A stretch of DNA of 48,453 bases from assembly GCA_903924465.1 (NCBI GenBank), contig CAIYBN010000087.1, forward strand, positions 1 through 48,453, written 5' to 3'. Each line of letters starts with the position of its first letter. The first letter of the stretch is position 1. The DNA comes from an uncultured Myxococcales bacterium (lineage in GTDB: Bacteria > Myxococcota_A > UBA9042). This document shows positions 10,501 through 18,222 of the stretch, piece after piece. A program made the position numbers and the translations under genes. Below the pieces are notes generated by a model. It saw only the letters and a list, made by a program, of their open reading frames with translations. It made no database searches and was not told the origin of the DNA.

Positions 10501-11789
10501 TCGCAGGTGTCCGCGGTGCAATCGTCCTGATCGTTGCAGTCCGTCACGTCGCCCGGCAGGCACTTGCCGGCTGAACAGGCATCGCCCACGGTGCACGCGT
10601 CGCCGTCCTCACACGGGCCAGCGACCGAGACGTGCGCGCACGCGCCCGTTCCCGGCGTGCAGCTGTCGGTGCTGCACGGATTGTTGTCATCGCAGTTCTT
10701 GGCGATGCCGGCGCACTTGCTGTCGGCGCATCCGTCGTTGGTCGTGCAAGCGTCGCCGTCGTTGCAGCTGGAGAAGTTGGGCGTCTGGACGCAGCCGGTT
10801 CCGAGTACGCATGCGTCGTCCGTGCAGGCGTTGTTGTCGTTGCACGCCGCCATGTTGGGCACGTGAGCGCAGTTGCCGTCGGAGCCACACAGGTCCGTCG
10901 TGCAGGCAACGCCGTCGTCGCAGCCCTTGGCGAAGCAATTGGCCTTGCAGTCCGCCGTGCAGGTGGTCGCACTTTCCGCCAAACCGGCGCATTGGCTGCA
11001 CACGCCGTCACCGCAGAAGCCGCAGTCGACGGGGCAACCGGTGAAATCCTCACCCTTTTCGCAGATGCAGTTGCCGCACGTCGTGCCACAGTCCTGCGGG
11101 CATGTCTTGGGACCGCCATCTTCGGGCTCGCACACGCCGTTGCCGCAGACCTGTTTCTTGCAGTCAGCGGCGCAGTTGCCAGGGTTTTCGCCCTTCTCGC
11201 AGATGCCATTGCCGCAGGGCCAGAGGCAATCTTGCGCACAGGTCGTCGGATTCTCACCGCACTCATAGCCGACGCACTTGCCGTCGCCGCAACTGCCGCA
11301 GCAGTCCTGACTGCAGGTTTTCGGACTCTCACCTGGCGAGCAAATGCCGTCCGGACACTTTGCGCAGTCAAGAGGGCAAGTCGCCAGCGTCTCGCCGCAG
11401 GCCGCGTTGCAGTTCTGGTCACCGCAGGTACAGGTCGTCGCCACGTCGGGCGCGTCCACGGCGACGTCCGGCCCCGTGTCCGTCGTCTGCACATCCGGCT
11501 GCTGAATATCGGCGGGTGCTGTGTCCGCAGGTCCAGTATCCGCAGGTCCAGTATCCGCAGGTCCCGTGTCCGCGGGTCCAGTATCCGCAGGTCCCGTGTC
11601 CGCGGGTCCAGTATCCGCAGGTCCCGTGTCGGCCGTGTCCGTGTCCGGAGTCGCTGCCGTGTCGACTGCGTCGTCGCCGGAGACGCCAGTTTGCGAACCA
11701 CAGCCGACGCAAATCAGCAGCGCCAGGCCGACGCCTGAAACAAGATTTTGGAGCGCCCGAGCGTTCTTATGCCGCAGCATCGTGTTCAT
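7506..11789 (-). CDS. Surface lipoprotein with Cys-rich repeats and two Ig-plus-NHL propeller units
   Basis: The start was taken at 11789 because AAAGGA precedes this ATG and a signal sequence follows (GLALLICVGC, Cys30, lipobox-like although -3 is Cys); this gives 1,427 residues. After the signal comes an Asp/Thr/Pro spacer with seven TGPAD repeats (about 55-90). Next are Cys modules of two kinds: CGNGICEKGENPGNCAADC-type, then CxDGDACTxxDxC-type (to about 500). The remainder is a duplicated unit: an Ig-like domain followed by an NHL-type beta-propeller, whose blades carry motifs such as LYIADTQNNLIRVID and GHNRIRRIDLNTSI. The two halves are clearly homologous. NHL propellers usually bind protein or other ligands; no enzyme is implied. 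It is probably anchored to the outer membrane. Confidence 0.87.
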   Translation of the reverse strand: MNTMLRHKNARALQNLVSGVGLALLICVGCGSQTGVSGDDAVDTAATPDTDTADTGPADTGPADTGPADTGPADTGPADTGPADTGPADTAPADIQQPDVQTTDTGPDVAVDAPDVATTCTCGDQNCNAACGETLATCPLDCAKCPDGICSPGESPKTCSQDCCGSCGDGKCVGYECGENPTTCAQDCLWPCGNGICEKGENPGNCAADCKKQVCGNGVCEPEDGGPKTCPQDCGTTCGNCICEKGEDFTGCPVDCGFCGDGVCSQCAGLAESATTCTADCKANCFAKGCDDGVACTTDLCGSDGNCAHVPNMAACNDNNACTDDACVLGTGCVQTPNFSSCNDGDACTTNDGCADSKCAGIAKNCDDNNPCSTDSCTPGTGACAHVSVAGPCEDGDACTVGDACSAGKCLPGDVTDCNDQDDCTADTCDTFAGCQHTPVACKACTPDEACAPTNLCHLGTTTCVNKKPVCNDTGDPAPDDTPCGTGKGCVAGSCKSFSNFTSVVTGGGQTGVVDGVVLPVVIKVVDLGNAPVADATVTITAPTGAAAVPGTGKTNGQGKFTFSPRLGRATGDYVYTIKVQLAAPIPLTATAKAADPGIVYTLVNADHSNGNDGKPGPATTAHTSFLGDMTRASDGTLYVADSVNHQILKVTPAGEVSVIAGTTQGSSGDNGPAIQAKFSYPGGVALDEPNGQLYIADTQNNLIRVIDLASGIISSFGGEGSAPSPGYGDSGPANAAVFSQPNHIYKGPDAGLYVADAGHNRIRRIDLNTSIVTPWLGTASGGNCNDDVDFYSCGGAQFLPNYLGYAGSCVITWDAAGNAYVGASICGNATGGSPNGVLKRAPDGTLSYVAGKYYGLTGDNGPANQTAFGGIGGIAIDTVGNVYVSEPGSHRVRKIEQASGRVTTLLGDGTAGYAGDYVPTNQTQINVPWTLLFDEAQNLFFVDSSNCAVREVSVIGQTTPTPATLSLVSGNNQSNTVDQVLPAPFVAKLVDDKGVPLVGYYVDFSVVDLGAGLYATHVKSDANGNVKSVGRPGLAPQSYKIHANFKDLDGKDVSGSPVEFTMTATAPDPGTVFTALNIDHSAANDGKPGAATLAHADALGDMVAASDGTLYIADAHNALIYRLTPTGYLTVVAGSTSGYSGDNGPGPDAKLSWPSGVALDEANQQLYIADTSNSVIRVVDLTTGIITTFAGGGGAPSPGYGDSGPASEAVFANPVHLYKGPDAGLYVADSGHNRIRRIDLNTSIITPWLGSQSGTNCSQTLDFSSCGGVSFLPNYLGYNAGCAISWDAAGNAYIGATFCGTFSSGAPISAIVKRAPNGTLSLVAGALSGDNGEGVPATTAALKGTNSVAVDASGKIWLTEANDNRIRQIDSAGNISTVAGTGTAGYFGDYVPLAQAQVSQPSGITLLPGGHVAFADAMNYCLRYVW
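11521..11640. repeat. 15-bp minisatellite encoding the TGPAD spacer
   Basis: Seven 15-bp units run from 11521 to 11625 and a degenerate eighth follows. Units alternate between GTATCCGCAGGTCCA/C and GTGTCCGCGGGTCCA forms on the plus strand. In-frame, copies encode the pentapeptide TGPAD in the spacer between lipid anchor and folded domains. A period divisible by three means copy changes would alter spacer length without a frameshift. Confidence 0.9.
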
Positions 11790-11964
11790 CTGGCATCCTT
11801 TGTGAGCATGGATCCGTACCGGCGACCAGTGCGCGGTCCCACACCGCACGACTTTTCGATGGGCAAATCCTGCGGACTCACCGCGTCGTTGTCAACGGTC
11901 TGGCGCCTGTCGTCGGCACAGACCGTTGCGAGGCCTGTGCCCGACTTCGCGCAGCCGCTTGTCG

Positions 11965-12696
11965 TCAAAATGCCAGCGACAATCCAAGAGTAGCACCGAT
12001 TTCACCGAGTCCGATCACCTCGGCAACGAACCCGGGACGCCAGCCGCGCGCCGAAGCCGGACTCCAGGCCGCTGCCGCGCCGAGTTGCCCATGCCACGCA
12101 TCGGTGCCCAGAAGCGCTGACTGTCCCGCGCGCCACCACCAGACCGGGCCGCCGAATACCCTGGCGACTGCGAAGATCTCGAATCCAGCGCCCACGTGCC
12201 AGCCGCTGTCAACGCCCGCGCGCACGTCGAATGCCAACATGGACCCGCCGCCCGCGTCGCCGCCGCCCGATCCGGCGAGGGTGAAGCTGTTGCGCAAGAA
12301 GGGTTTCCAGCCGTCCTGGGCAAGCCATTGCCGCGAGGCGCCGAAACCGGCCAACCAGCCGGGACCGAGGCGAACATCGCCATCCCGGGACCGCCAAACG
12401 CCGCCGATGACGCCGCCCAGGACGATGCGACCGACCCATGGGCCGAAGGTCCGACCGTACCACGCGGCCACCTGCTCGCGATCCAGCGTCGCGCGGCCCA
12501 AGCTGCCCATGTTCAATTGGGCGCGCATCACGCTGGCCGCCACGCCCGCAGCCTGATGGACAGCGTCCTGTGGCTCGTCGTCTTCAGGTTCAATGCCTGC
12601 CGGACCGGCAGGAACACTACAGCCTCAGGCGTGCGCGCGCGGGACCCACGCCCACGTGGCGCAGAGCACGGCGAACATCAGAACAAGCGTTCGCAT
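11965..12696 (-). pseudogene. Small outer-membrane beta-barrel-like protein, interrupted by in-frame TGA
   Basis: An ATG at 12696 with SD GAGGTGACAGG starts a signal peptide (MRTLVLMFAVLCATWAW, then PRAHA). A TGA at 12627-12625 follows immediately in frame. The frame then stays open for 219 codons to 11965. The downstream part alternates small and aromatic residues like transmembrane beta-strands and ends in LGLSLAF with a C-terminal Phe, as in outer-membrane barrels. The region just after the TGA reads GCSVPAGPAG and an acidic linker. Readings: a nonsense mutation or sequence error; translation from an internal GTG (12543) without a signal; or UGA recoding, since a hairpin follows. A Ser codon (TCA) instead of TGA would create an ASGC lipobox. 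It lies upstream of the NHL lipoprotein gene on the same strand. Confidence 0.6.
12596..12612 (-). other. Hairpin directly downstream of the in-frame TGA
   Basis: On the minus strand CCTGCCGGTCCGGCAGG forms a 7-bp stem with loop GTC. The loop starts 19 nt after the UGA. This fits the general bacterial SECIS geometry as I recall it (UGA-to-loop spacing 16-37 nt, loop of 3 or more nt, G among the first two loop bases). Short GC hairpins are common in such DNA, so this is suggestive only. Confidence 0.4.
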
Positions 12697-12995
12697 CCTG
12701 TCACCTCGTTTGCCCCGATGCCGACAGCCCGCTGTGCCGCTGACCGACACAGTCGGCCTATTCACCGTTGCGCATTGGACTCTACCACGGTGGCGAGCCG
12801 ATTGCCGCTCTGTTAGTCTCGCCGGCTTGGCGCGTGGCTGCCCGGCTGCTGGCGCTGGGAAAAGGCGCGGAGGCGCACGACGTCCTGACGAACGCGCAGA
12901 TTCTGCTGGGCCGGCTCGACGCCCGAATTCTCGCGCCGATGTAGCCGGAACTCGGCCTGTTCTGCCGCCAAAGGCACCAGACCGACGCGGCCAAG
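12697..12995. other. Divergent intergenic region, 299 bp
   Basis: It separates the interrupted barrel gene (minus) from the spermidine-synthase-like gene (plus). Apart from the SD of the barrel gene I see no recognisable promoter, palindrome or small gene. Confidence 0.5.
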
Positions 12996-15212
12996 ATGCA
13001 CCAAGGACTGATGGACTCTGGTCAAACACCTCCCCACTTGGTTCCACAACGTTCGCTCGGCATTGCCGTCTTCTTGGTTGCCGCGTCCACGCTCGCGCTC
13101 GAAGTGGCGCTCACCCGCGTCGCATCTGCGCTGTTCTTCACCCAGGTCACGGCGCTCCTGCTGGCGGGATGTCTGGCGGCGTTGGGCCTCGGCGCGGCGT
13201 TTGCCCACCGCTTCTTTGCGCGTCGCGCACCGTCGCCCACTGACCTACTGTGGCTGGCGTCCGCAGGCGCACTGTCCGGCGTCCTGATGTTGCTTTGCGT
13301 GACGCACGCGCCGCTGCTGTTTGTCGCTGGCGCCTTCGCTTGGCCGTTTTTTTGCGCTGGTGCATTCGCGGCAGTCGCTTACCGTTTGTCGGACAATCCG
13401 GCGTCCACATTTGCTTGGGAAGCGCTGGGCGGCGCGACCGGTGCGTTCCTTGCGCCGTGCCTGCTCGGCTGGTGGGGCGATGTGACCGCCGTTCTTCTTG
13501 CGCTGTTCCTGCTTGTGCCGGCGGCGTTCGTGCTCCCGGTATCGCCGCGCCGCGCGCACTGGCTGCTGCTGCCCTTGCCGCTGCTGCTGAGCGCGCATGT
13601 GCTGCTGCCCCAGGATCCGCTGGAGCTGGATCCTTTCGCGACTCCGCTCATTCTGCCGCATTTGGTGGAGCAAACGCGCGCGCACCACGGTCGCGTGTTG
13701 CAGACGCGTGTGGACAGCTACGCACGCACGGATCTGGTGCAAACCGACGCGCCGTGGCTGCGCTATCTCTACACCGACCGGATGTACGCCGCCCGCGTCG
13801 TCCGCTGGGATGGCCGCACGCCGCGCTTCCCGGATGCCGAGCCCAACCAATTGACGCGGCTGAAGCGGCTGGTTTTCCACGCGTTGCAGCCCGCGAAAGT
13901 GCTGGTGCTCGGTGCCGGTGGCGGTCTGGACGTGGCGCTGGCGTTGCAGGAACAGGCGCAGCAGGTGGACGCGGTCGAAGTGAACGCCGCGATGATTGGC
14001 TTCGTCCGCCAGTTGGGCGAATTCTGCGGTCACGTCCTGGACCGCCCGGACGTGCGCGTGCATCCGGAGGAAGCGCGGCGGTTCCTGCGAGACGCTCGTG
14101 GTCCTTGGGACGTTGTGGAACTGTCGCTGATGCAAACCGATTCGGCGGCGCTGCGCAGCATGGCCGGCGTCCAGAATTGGGTCATGACGCGCGAGGCGAC
14201 CCGCGCCTATCTCGACCACTTGACGCCGAGTGGCACGCTGGCAATCGTCCAGAACACCGCAGAAATCGCCAATCGCACGGTCTGGACGGTGAATGCGGCG
14301 CTGGCCCAACGCGGCGTGTCGGCTGCGGACCTGCCGCAGCATCTCGTGGCACTCGCGCTGCCGGAGACCGAGCACAATCCCTTTTCGCAGCTGCTGCTCG
14401 TCCGGCCAGTGCCGTTCACTGAGGCCGAGCGCGCGGCGCTGGTTGCAGAGGCGCGGGGGATCGGCGCGCAGCCACGAAACCCGCCCAATTCGCCCGACCG
14501 CTTCAACCTGCCGACCGACGCGCATCCGGTCTTCTACCCGGCGCACCCGCTGCAACTCGCGCTCTATGCCGGCCTGTCGCTGAGCGCCCTGGCGGTCGCC
14601 TGGCTGCTCTTGCGGCGTCACCGCGTGCTGGGCCAGCCGCTGCCGGCGATGGCCTGCGCACAGGGTGTCTTGCTCGGCGCGGGGCTGACGCTGGCACAAG
14701 CCGCGCTGCTGTGCGAAATGCAATTCCTCGTCGGCAATCCGCCGGTTGCGGTGGCCTGGACGGTTGGCGGACTCCTCGCGTCGTCGGCGCTCGGCGCTTC
14801 GGCTGCGCAATCGCTTCGCTCGCCACCGCGTCGGCAACTGCAGTTCGGTGCGCTGGCCGTCGTTCTGCTGCTGCTGACTTTGCTGCTTCTTGGACCGACC
14901 GCCGGGGTGTGTCGGGCTCTGGCATTGTCAACGCCCTCCGCGACCCTGGCGTTCCTGCTGCTTCCGCTTGGCATGGCACTGGGCGCGTGTTTTCCGGCGT
15001 TTCTGGTCCTGGCGGGCGGCGATGGCGGCAGGGATCGTGCGGCGCTCTACGCAGTCGACGGCCTCGGCGCGGTCGCAGGCGGCGGCATCGCTGTGCTCTT
15101 GTACGCGCTATCCGGCATCGATGCAGTCGTCGGTGCGGCCTTGCTGTGCTACGCGACGCTCGGCGTTCTGGCGCGGCTTCTTCGCGCTACCGACCAACCG
15201 TCGTCGCGATGA
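12996..15212 (+). CDS. Polytopic membrane protein with spermidine-synthase-like SAM domain
   Basis: The protein has 738 residues: an N-terminal set of about six membrane helices (about 20-215), a soluble spermidine synthase/methyltransferase-like Rossmann domain (about 235-480) and a C-terminal helix set (about 515-735). The nucleotide-binding motif VLVLGAGGGLDVAL lies near 301-314, followed by acidic VDAVEVNAAM. The catalytic motif of true aminopropyltransferases (D-S/T-x-DP) is replaced by ELSLMQTD, so spermidine synthesis is doubtful. Such fused proteins are widespread and mostly uncharacterised. The start is uncertain: ATG 12996 has no clear SD, and ATG 13011 has AAGGA unusually close. 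Its last 26 bp overlap tail-to-tail with the gene at 15187-15666. A stand-alone SpeE is encoded at 19494. Confidence 0.85.
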   Translation: MHQGLMDSGQTPPHLVPQRSLGIAVFLVAASTLALEVALTRVASALFFTQVTALLLAGCLAALGLGAAFAHRFFARRAPSPTDLLWLASAGALSGVLMLLCVTHAPLLFVAGAFAWPFFCAGAFAAVAYRLSDNPASTFAWEALGGATGAFLAPCLLGWWGDVTAVLLALFLLVPAAFVLPVSPRRAHWLLLPLPLLLSAHVLLPQDPLELDPFATPLILPHLVEQTRAHHGRVLQTRVDSYARTDLVQTDAPWLRYLYTDRMYAARVVRWDGRTPRFPDAEPNQLTRLKRLVFHALQPAKVLVLGAGGGLDVALALQEQAQQVDAVEVNAAMIGFVRQLGEFCGHVLDRPDVRVHPEEARRFLRDARGPWDVVELSLMQTDSAALRSMAGVQNWVMTREATRAYLDHLTPSGTLAIVQNTAEIANRTVWTVNAALAQRGVSAADLPQHLVALALPETEHNPFSQLLLVRPVPFTEAERAALVAEARGIGAQPRNPPNSPDRFNLPTDAHPVFYPAHPLQLALYAGLSLSALAVAWLLLRRHRVLGQPLPAMACAQGVLLGAGLTLAQAALLCEMQFLVGNPPVAVAWTVGGLLASSALGASAAQSLRSPPRRQLQFGALAVVLLLLTLLLLGPTAGVCRALALSTPSATLAFLLLPLGMALGACFPAFLVLAGGDGGRDRAALYAVDGLGAVAGGGIAVLLYALSGIDAVVGAALLCYATLGVLARLLRATDQPSSR

Positions 15213-15666
15213 TCACCAGCTTGTCGCCGACCTGCAGGACGTCCAGCGTCCGACCGCCAGGCGCGACCGAGCGCACCGTCGCGTTCATGCCCGGCATCTC
15301 CACCCGATGACGCACGCGCTGCACTTTGTCCGGCGTCAGACCCAGAAACTGGATGATCAAATCGCCATTTGGCAAGCGGACAACGCCGCGACCCGACGTG
15401 GCCAAGTTCTGCGTATCCGCCTGAAGCAAGGCAAAACGCCCAAAATCCCGGTGCAAGGAGTGCAGTTCGCGTTCCAAATCGGCAAGCTTCGGATCCATTT
15501 GCGGCGTGCCCTTCGACGCCTCGATCACCCGCACCTGAAAACTCGCATGCTCCACAGCCGGTTTGGGCAGTTGCGGCGTTTGCGCGCTTGCGTTCACCGA
15601 CGCCGCGAGCGCCAGCAGCGGTAGGAGCGCGCGCATCGCCCGCGTTGTCCACGTCACGCCGATCAT
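15187..15666 (-). CDS. Small exported protein, third gene of the ECF sigma operon
   Basis: The 159-residue product has a signal peptide (RALLPLLALAASVNASA, predicted cut after A28). Residues about 55-90 are charged and helix-prone (DLERELHSLHRDFGRF), and the C-terminal half looks beta-rich (VGDKLVIIATTVGR). No family recognised. The ATG at 15666 overlaps the anti-sigma stop codon (ATGA) and has GAGG upstream, so translational coupling is likely. Its position suggests a periplasmic partner of the anti-sigma factor or a stress effector; this is inference. It overlaps the convergent membrane-protein gene by 26 bp. Confidence 0.75.
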   Translation of the reverse strand: MIGVTWTTRAMRALLPLLALAASVNASAQTPQLPKPAVEHASFQVRVIEASKGTPQMDPKLADLERELHSLHRDFGRFALLQADTQNLATSGRGVVRLPNGDLIIQFLGLTPDKVQRVRHRVEMPGMNATVRSVAPGGRTLDVLQVGDKLVIIATTVGR

Positions 15667-16295
15667 CCTTCGCCTCCCGCACCCTGGGCCGCGTTGTCCG
15701 GAAAATGCCAGATGATGGTCGAACCACCCTCTTCACGCGGCGGGTGAACCATCACGCCGCCAGACTCGATGTCCATTTCTTCAATGATGACAGACGGATC
15801 GTCGACAGGCGCCGCCACATTGGTCCCCGGCACCGCGGCAATTTCCGCCTCGCGCTGCACCGCAGGCTGATCCGCCACCGGCCCGGCCTTGACCACCATG
15901 AACACCACGGCTGCCAGCGCCACGCCCATCGCGAAACCGACTTTGCCGAGTCCCAAGCCCTGAATCCAGGCCACCAGCCCGCGCCCCGGCGGCACGGCGG
16001 CGACCGGATGCAGCGCCTCGTCGTCGGGCAGTTTGCGCATCACTTGCCCAGGCAGCAGGCTCAGGTCCGTGCGCGCGAGCTTGGCCTGCGCGGGCGCGAT
16101 CGCTTCCATGGCGATGCCGCGCAACAAATCGCGGCCCAAGTGCAGATCCCGCCAAACGCTCGCCGCCGCCGCCGATTCGGCCAGCAACTTCTGCGCATCA
16201 GCCGCACGGTCCGCCGGCAATTCGCCGTCAGCGTGTAGCATCAGCAACTCAAAATCCGCATCGGACAGGGTCATCTTCGTCATCGTTTCGCTCAT
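15663..16295 (-). CDS. Single-pass anti-sigma factor
   Basis: The 210-residue product begins with a cytoplasmic region of anti-sigma type (LMLHADGELPADRAADAQKL) but lacks the zinc-binding H-x3-C-x2-C motif found in many ECF anti-sigma factors. One membrane helix lies at about 118-136 (GFAMGVALAAVVFMVV), followed by an extracytoplasmic tail of about 75 residues. This layout resembles RseA-like factors that hold the sigma factor at the membrane. The ATG at 16295 was chosen for its GAGGTG SD; it lies 12 bp after the sigma gene stop. Function is inferred from position and topology. Confidence 0.8.
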   Translation of the reverse strand: MSETMTKMTLSDADFELLMLHADGELPADRAADAQKLLAESAAAASVWRDLHLGRDLLRGIAMEAIAPAQAKLARTDLSLLPGQVMRKLPDDEALHPVAAVPPGRGLVAWIQGLGLGKVGFAMGVALAAVVFMVVKAGPVADQPAVQREAEIAAVPGTNVAAPVDDPSVIIEEMDIESGGVMVHPPREEGGSTIIWHFPDNAAQGAGGEG

Positions 16296-16307
16296 CGCGC
16301 ACCTCAC

Positions 16308-16907
16308 TCAGTCGCGGTAATCCGCGAGCTCCGCCTGCAATTTCTTGCGGGCGTAGAACAGCCGGCTCATCACCGTCCCTTTCGGAATCCCCAGTTCGTC
16401 GGCGATTTCCTGATACGAATAGCCATGCACATCGCACAAGAGCACAGCCTGCCGCATGTTTTCCGGCAACGTCTCCAGCGCCTGGTTGAGCCGATCCGCC
16501 AGCTCGTGACGGGCATGCTCCTGGAGCGGCGAGGCGCGGCCAAACGTGCTGACGCTTGGTAGATCGCCTTCTTCCAGCTGATCGGTCGTCACACGCTCAT
16601 CGAGTTCTTCGGCGCGGCGCACCTTGCGGCGGCGGATTCGGTCGATGCAGCCGTTGGCGGCGATGCGAAACAGCCACGCGCGAAAGTTCGTGTCGGGCTG
16701 AAAAAGCTCGCGCCGCGTCCACGCCTTCAGGAAGGTATCCTGAACGATGTCCATGGCTTCCGCCTCATCCCGCAAGTGCGTCATGCACACGTTGAAAATC
16801 GGTCGCGTCAGTTGCTCAACCAATTGCCTGAACGCGGCGCGGTCACCCGCCATCGCCGCTTTCACCAGCTGCTCTGAGATCCCTTGTTGCTCGCGTGGTT
16901 CTGTCAC
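16308..16907 (-). CDS. ECF (RpoE-type) RNA polymerase sigma factor
   Basis: The product has about 199 residues with both ECF domains. Sigma-2 (about 20-90) includes DEAEAMDIVQDTFLKAW and NFRAWLFRIAANGCIDRIRR. Sigma-4 (about 130-190) includes ETLPENMRQAVLLCDVHGYSYQEIADELGIPKGTV as core sequence. It recruits RNA polymerase to extracytoplasmic-stress promoters. The start is uncertain: GTG 16907 lies 12 nt after GAGG, whereas the in-frame TTG at 16925 would put that SD inside the gene. The anti-sigma and exported protein genes follow in the same operon. The preceding E2 gene ends 58 bp upstream. Confidence 0.93.
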   Translation of the reverse strand: MTEPREQQGISEQLVKAAMAGDRAAFRQLVEQLTRPIFNVCMTHLRDEAEAMDIVQDTFLKAWTRRELFQPDTNFRAWLFRIAANGCIDRIRRRKVRRAEELDERVTTDQLEEGDLPSVSTFGRASPLQEHARHELADRLNQALETLPENMRQAVLLCDVHGYSYQEIADELGIPKGTVMSRLFYARKKLQAELADYRD

Positions 16908-16965
16908 GTTCGCACCGGTCCTCAAGAGTTCAACGCATGAACGGCGGGTTGATTCATAAGAAAAT

Positions 16966-18213
16966 TCACACCAACTCAGCGAGCATCAGCGCGGGCTGTT
17001 CCAGGTACGTCTTGACCGACTGGACAAAGCCGGCGCCCACGTGGCCATCGATGAGCCGGTGATCAAAGCTGCAGGACATGTACATGCGGTCGCGGATCAC
17101 GATCTGTCCATCGACAACGACCGGGCGCTTTTCCACTTTGTGCAGGCCGAGAATCGCCGATTCCGGGTAATTGACGATCGGCGTCGCGAACATGCCGCCG
17201 AGCTTGCCCAGGCTGGTGATCGTGAAGGTCGAGCCGGACATTTCCTCAGCGGGCAGCGAACTCGTCCGCGCGCCTTCGCCAACCCGTCGGATTTCTTCAA
17301 TCAATTGGCGAATCGATTTCTGATCACAGTCGTGCACGACCGGCACGACAAGACCGGCTTCCGTCGCTGCAGCCACGCCGATGTGGTAGCGCTTCTTGAG
17401 AACAATCTCACCCGCGGCCTCATCGACCTGAGCGTTCAGATAGGCGAATTCCGGCTTCATCAGCGACAGCACAACGGCTTTCACGACGAACGGCAGGAAC
17501 GTCGATTTCACGCCGTTCTGCGCCAGCGCGTCCTGCAGCTGGATGATCGCGGTGAAGTCGATCTCGTCGACGTAGGTGAAATGCGCCGCGTGGTCCTTGG
17601 ATTCGCGCATCTTGGCGAAGATCTTGCGCCGCAAGCCTTTCAATTTGATGCGTTCTTCGTCGGCGCCGCGAACGAGCGCGGTCGGCGCCTTGGGTGCAGC
17701 AGGTTTGACTGGGGCCGCTGCAGGTGCGCCTGCGATCTTCTGGGCGAGCGATTCCACGTCCGACTTCGTGACTCGGCCATGTTCGCCCGTGCCCGGAACC
17801 GCCTGGAGGTCAACGCCGAGATCGCGCGCGAGCTTGCGCGTTGCGGGGGCTGCTCGCACGCGCTCGCCGGCTTCGCGTGCCGGCACCGCAGCGACAGCGG
17901 CGGCCACAGCAATCGTCGCCGCAACCGCAGCCGGAGCCACCGGTGCAACAGCAACTGGTTTCGCCGCAACGGCGCCGCTTTCCTCAATCGTCACGACGAT
18001 CGCGCCGACCGGCACCATATCGCCTTCCGCGAAATGCCGTTTGGTCACGATGCCTTTGCGCGGCGAAGGAATCACCGCGGAGACCTTGTCGGTCAGCACT
18101 TCAAAAAGCGGCGTGTCCTCGACGACCGGCTGGCCGACGTCGATCAGCCACTTGGTCAGTTCCCCTTCGACGACGCCTTCGCCAATGTCTGGCAGCTTGA
18201 ATTCGAACGCCAT
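16966..18213 (-). CDS. Dihydrolipoamide acyltransferase E2 of branched-chain 2-oxoacid dehydrogenase
   Basis: The 415-residue protein has one lipoyl domain (about 1-80; lipoyl Lys43 in TDKVSAVIPSP), an Ala/Pro-rich flexible linker, a peripheral subunit-binding domain (about 121-156; TRKLARDLGVDLQAVPGTG) and a catalytic domain (about 185-415). The active-site motif DHRLIDG places catalytic His at 385 and Asp at 389. It moves acyl groups from E1 to CoA. Lipoyl-domain sequence and the E1-beta partner favour the branched-chain complex (BkdB-like) over pyruvate dehydrogenase. The gene starts 9 bp after the E1-beta stop, with TAGGAG as SD overlapping that stop. Confidence 0.93.
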   Translation of the reverse strand: MAFEFKLPDIGEGVVEGELTKWLIDVGQPVVEDTPLFEVLTDKVSAVIPSPRKGIVTKRHFAEGDMVPVGAIVVTIEESGAVAAKPVAVAPVAPAAVAATIAVAAAVAAVPAREAGERVRAAPATRKLARDLGVDLQAVPGTGEHGRVTKSDVESLAQKIAGAPAAAPVKPAAPKAPTALVRGADEERIKLKGLRRKIFAKMRESKDHAAHFTYVDEIDFTAIIQLQDALAQNGVKSTFLPFVVKAVVLSLMKPEFAYLNAQVDEAAGEIVLKKRYHIGVAAATEAGLVVPVVHDCDQKSIRQLIEEIRRVGEGARTSSLPAEEMSGSTFTITSLGKLGGMFATPIVNYPESAILGLHKVEKRPVVVDGQIVIRDRMYMSCSFDHRLIDGHVGAGFVQSVKTYLEQPALMLAELV

Positions 18214-18222
18214 GTTCAGCTC

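Noticed and set aside
13245..14837. 530-codon minus-strand ORF
   Set aside because: Antisense shadow of the membrane spermidine-synthase-like gene; Arg/Gln-rich with no family motif.
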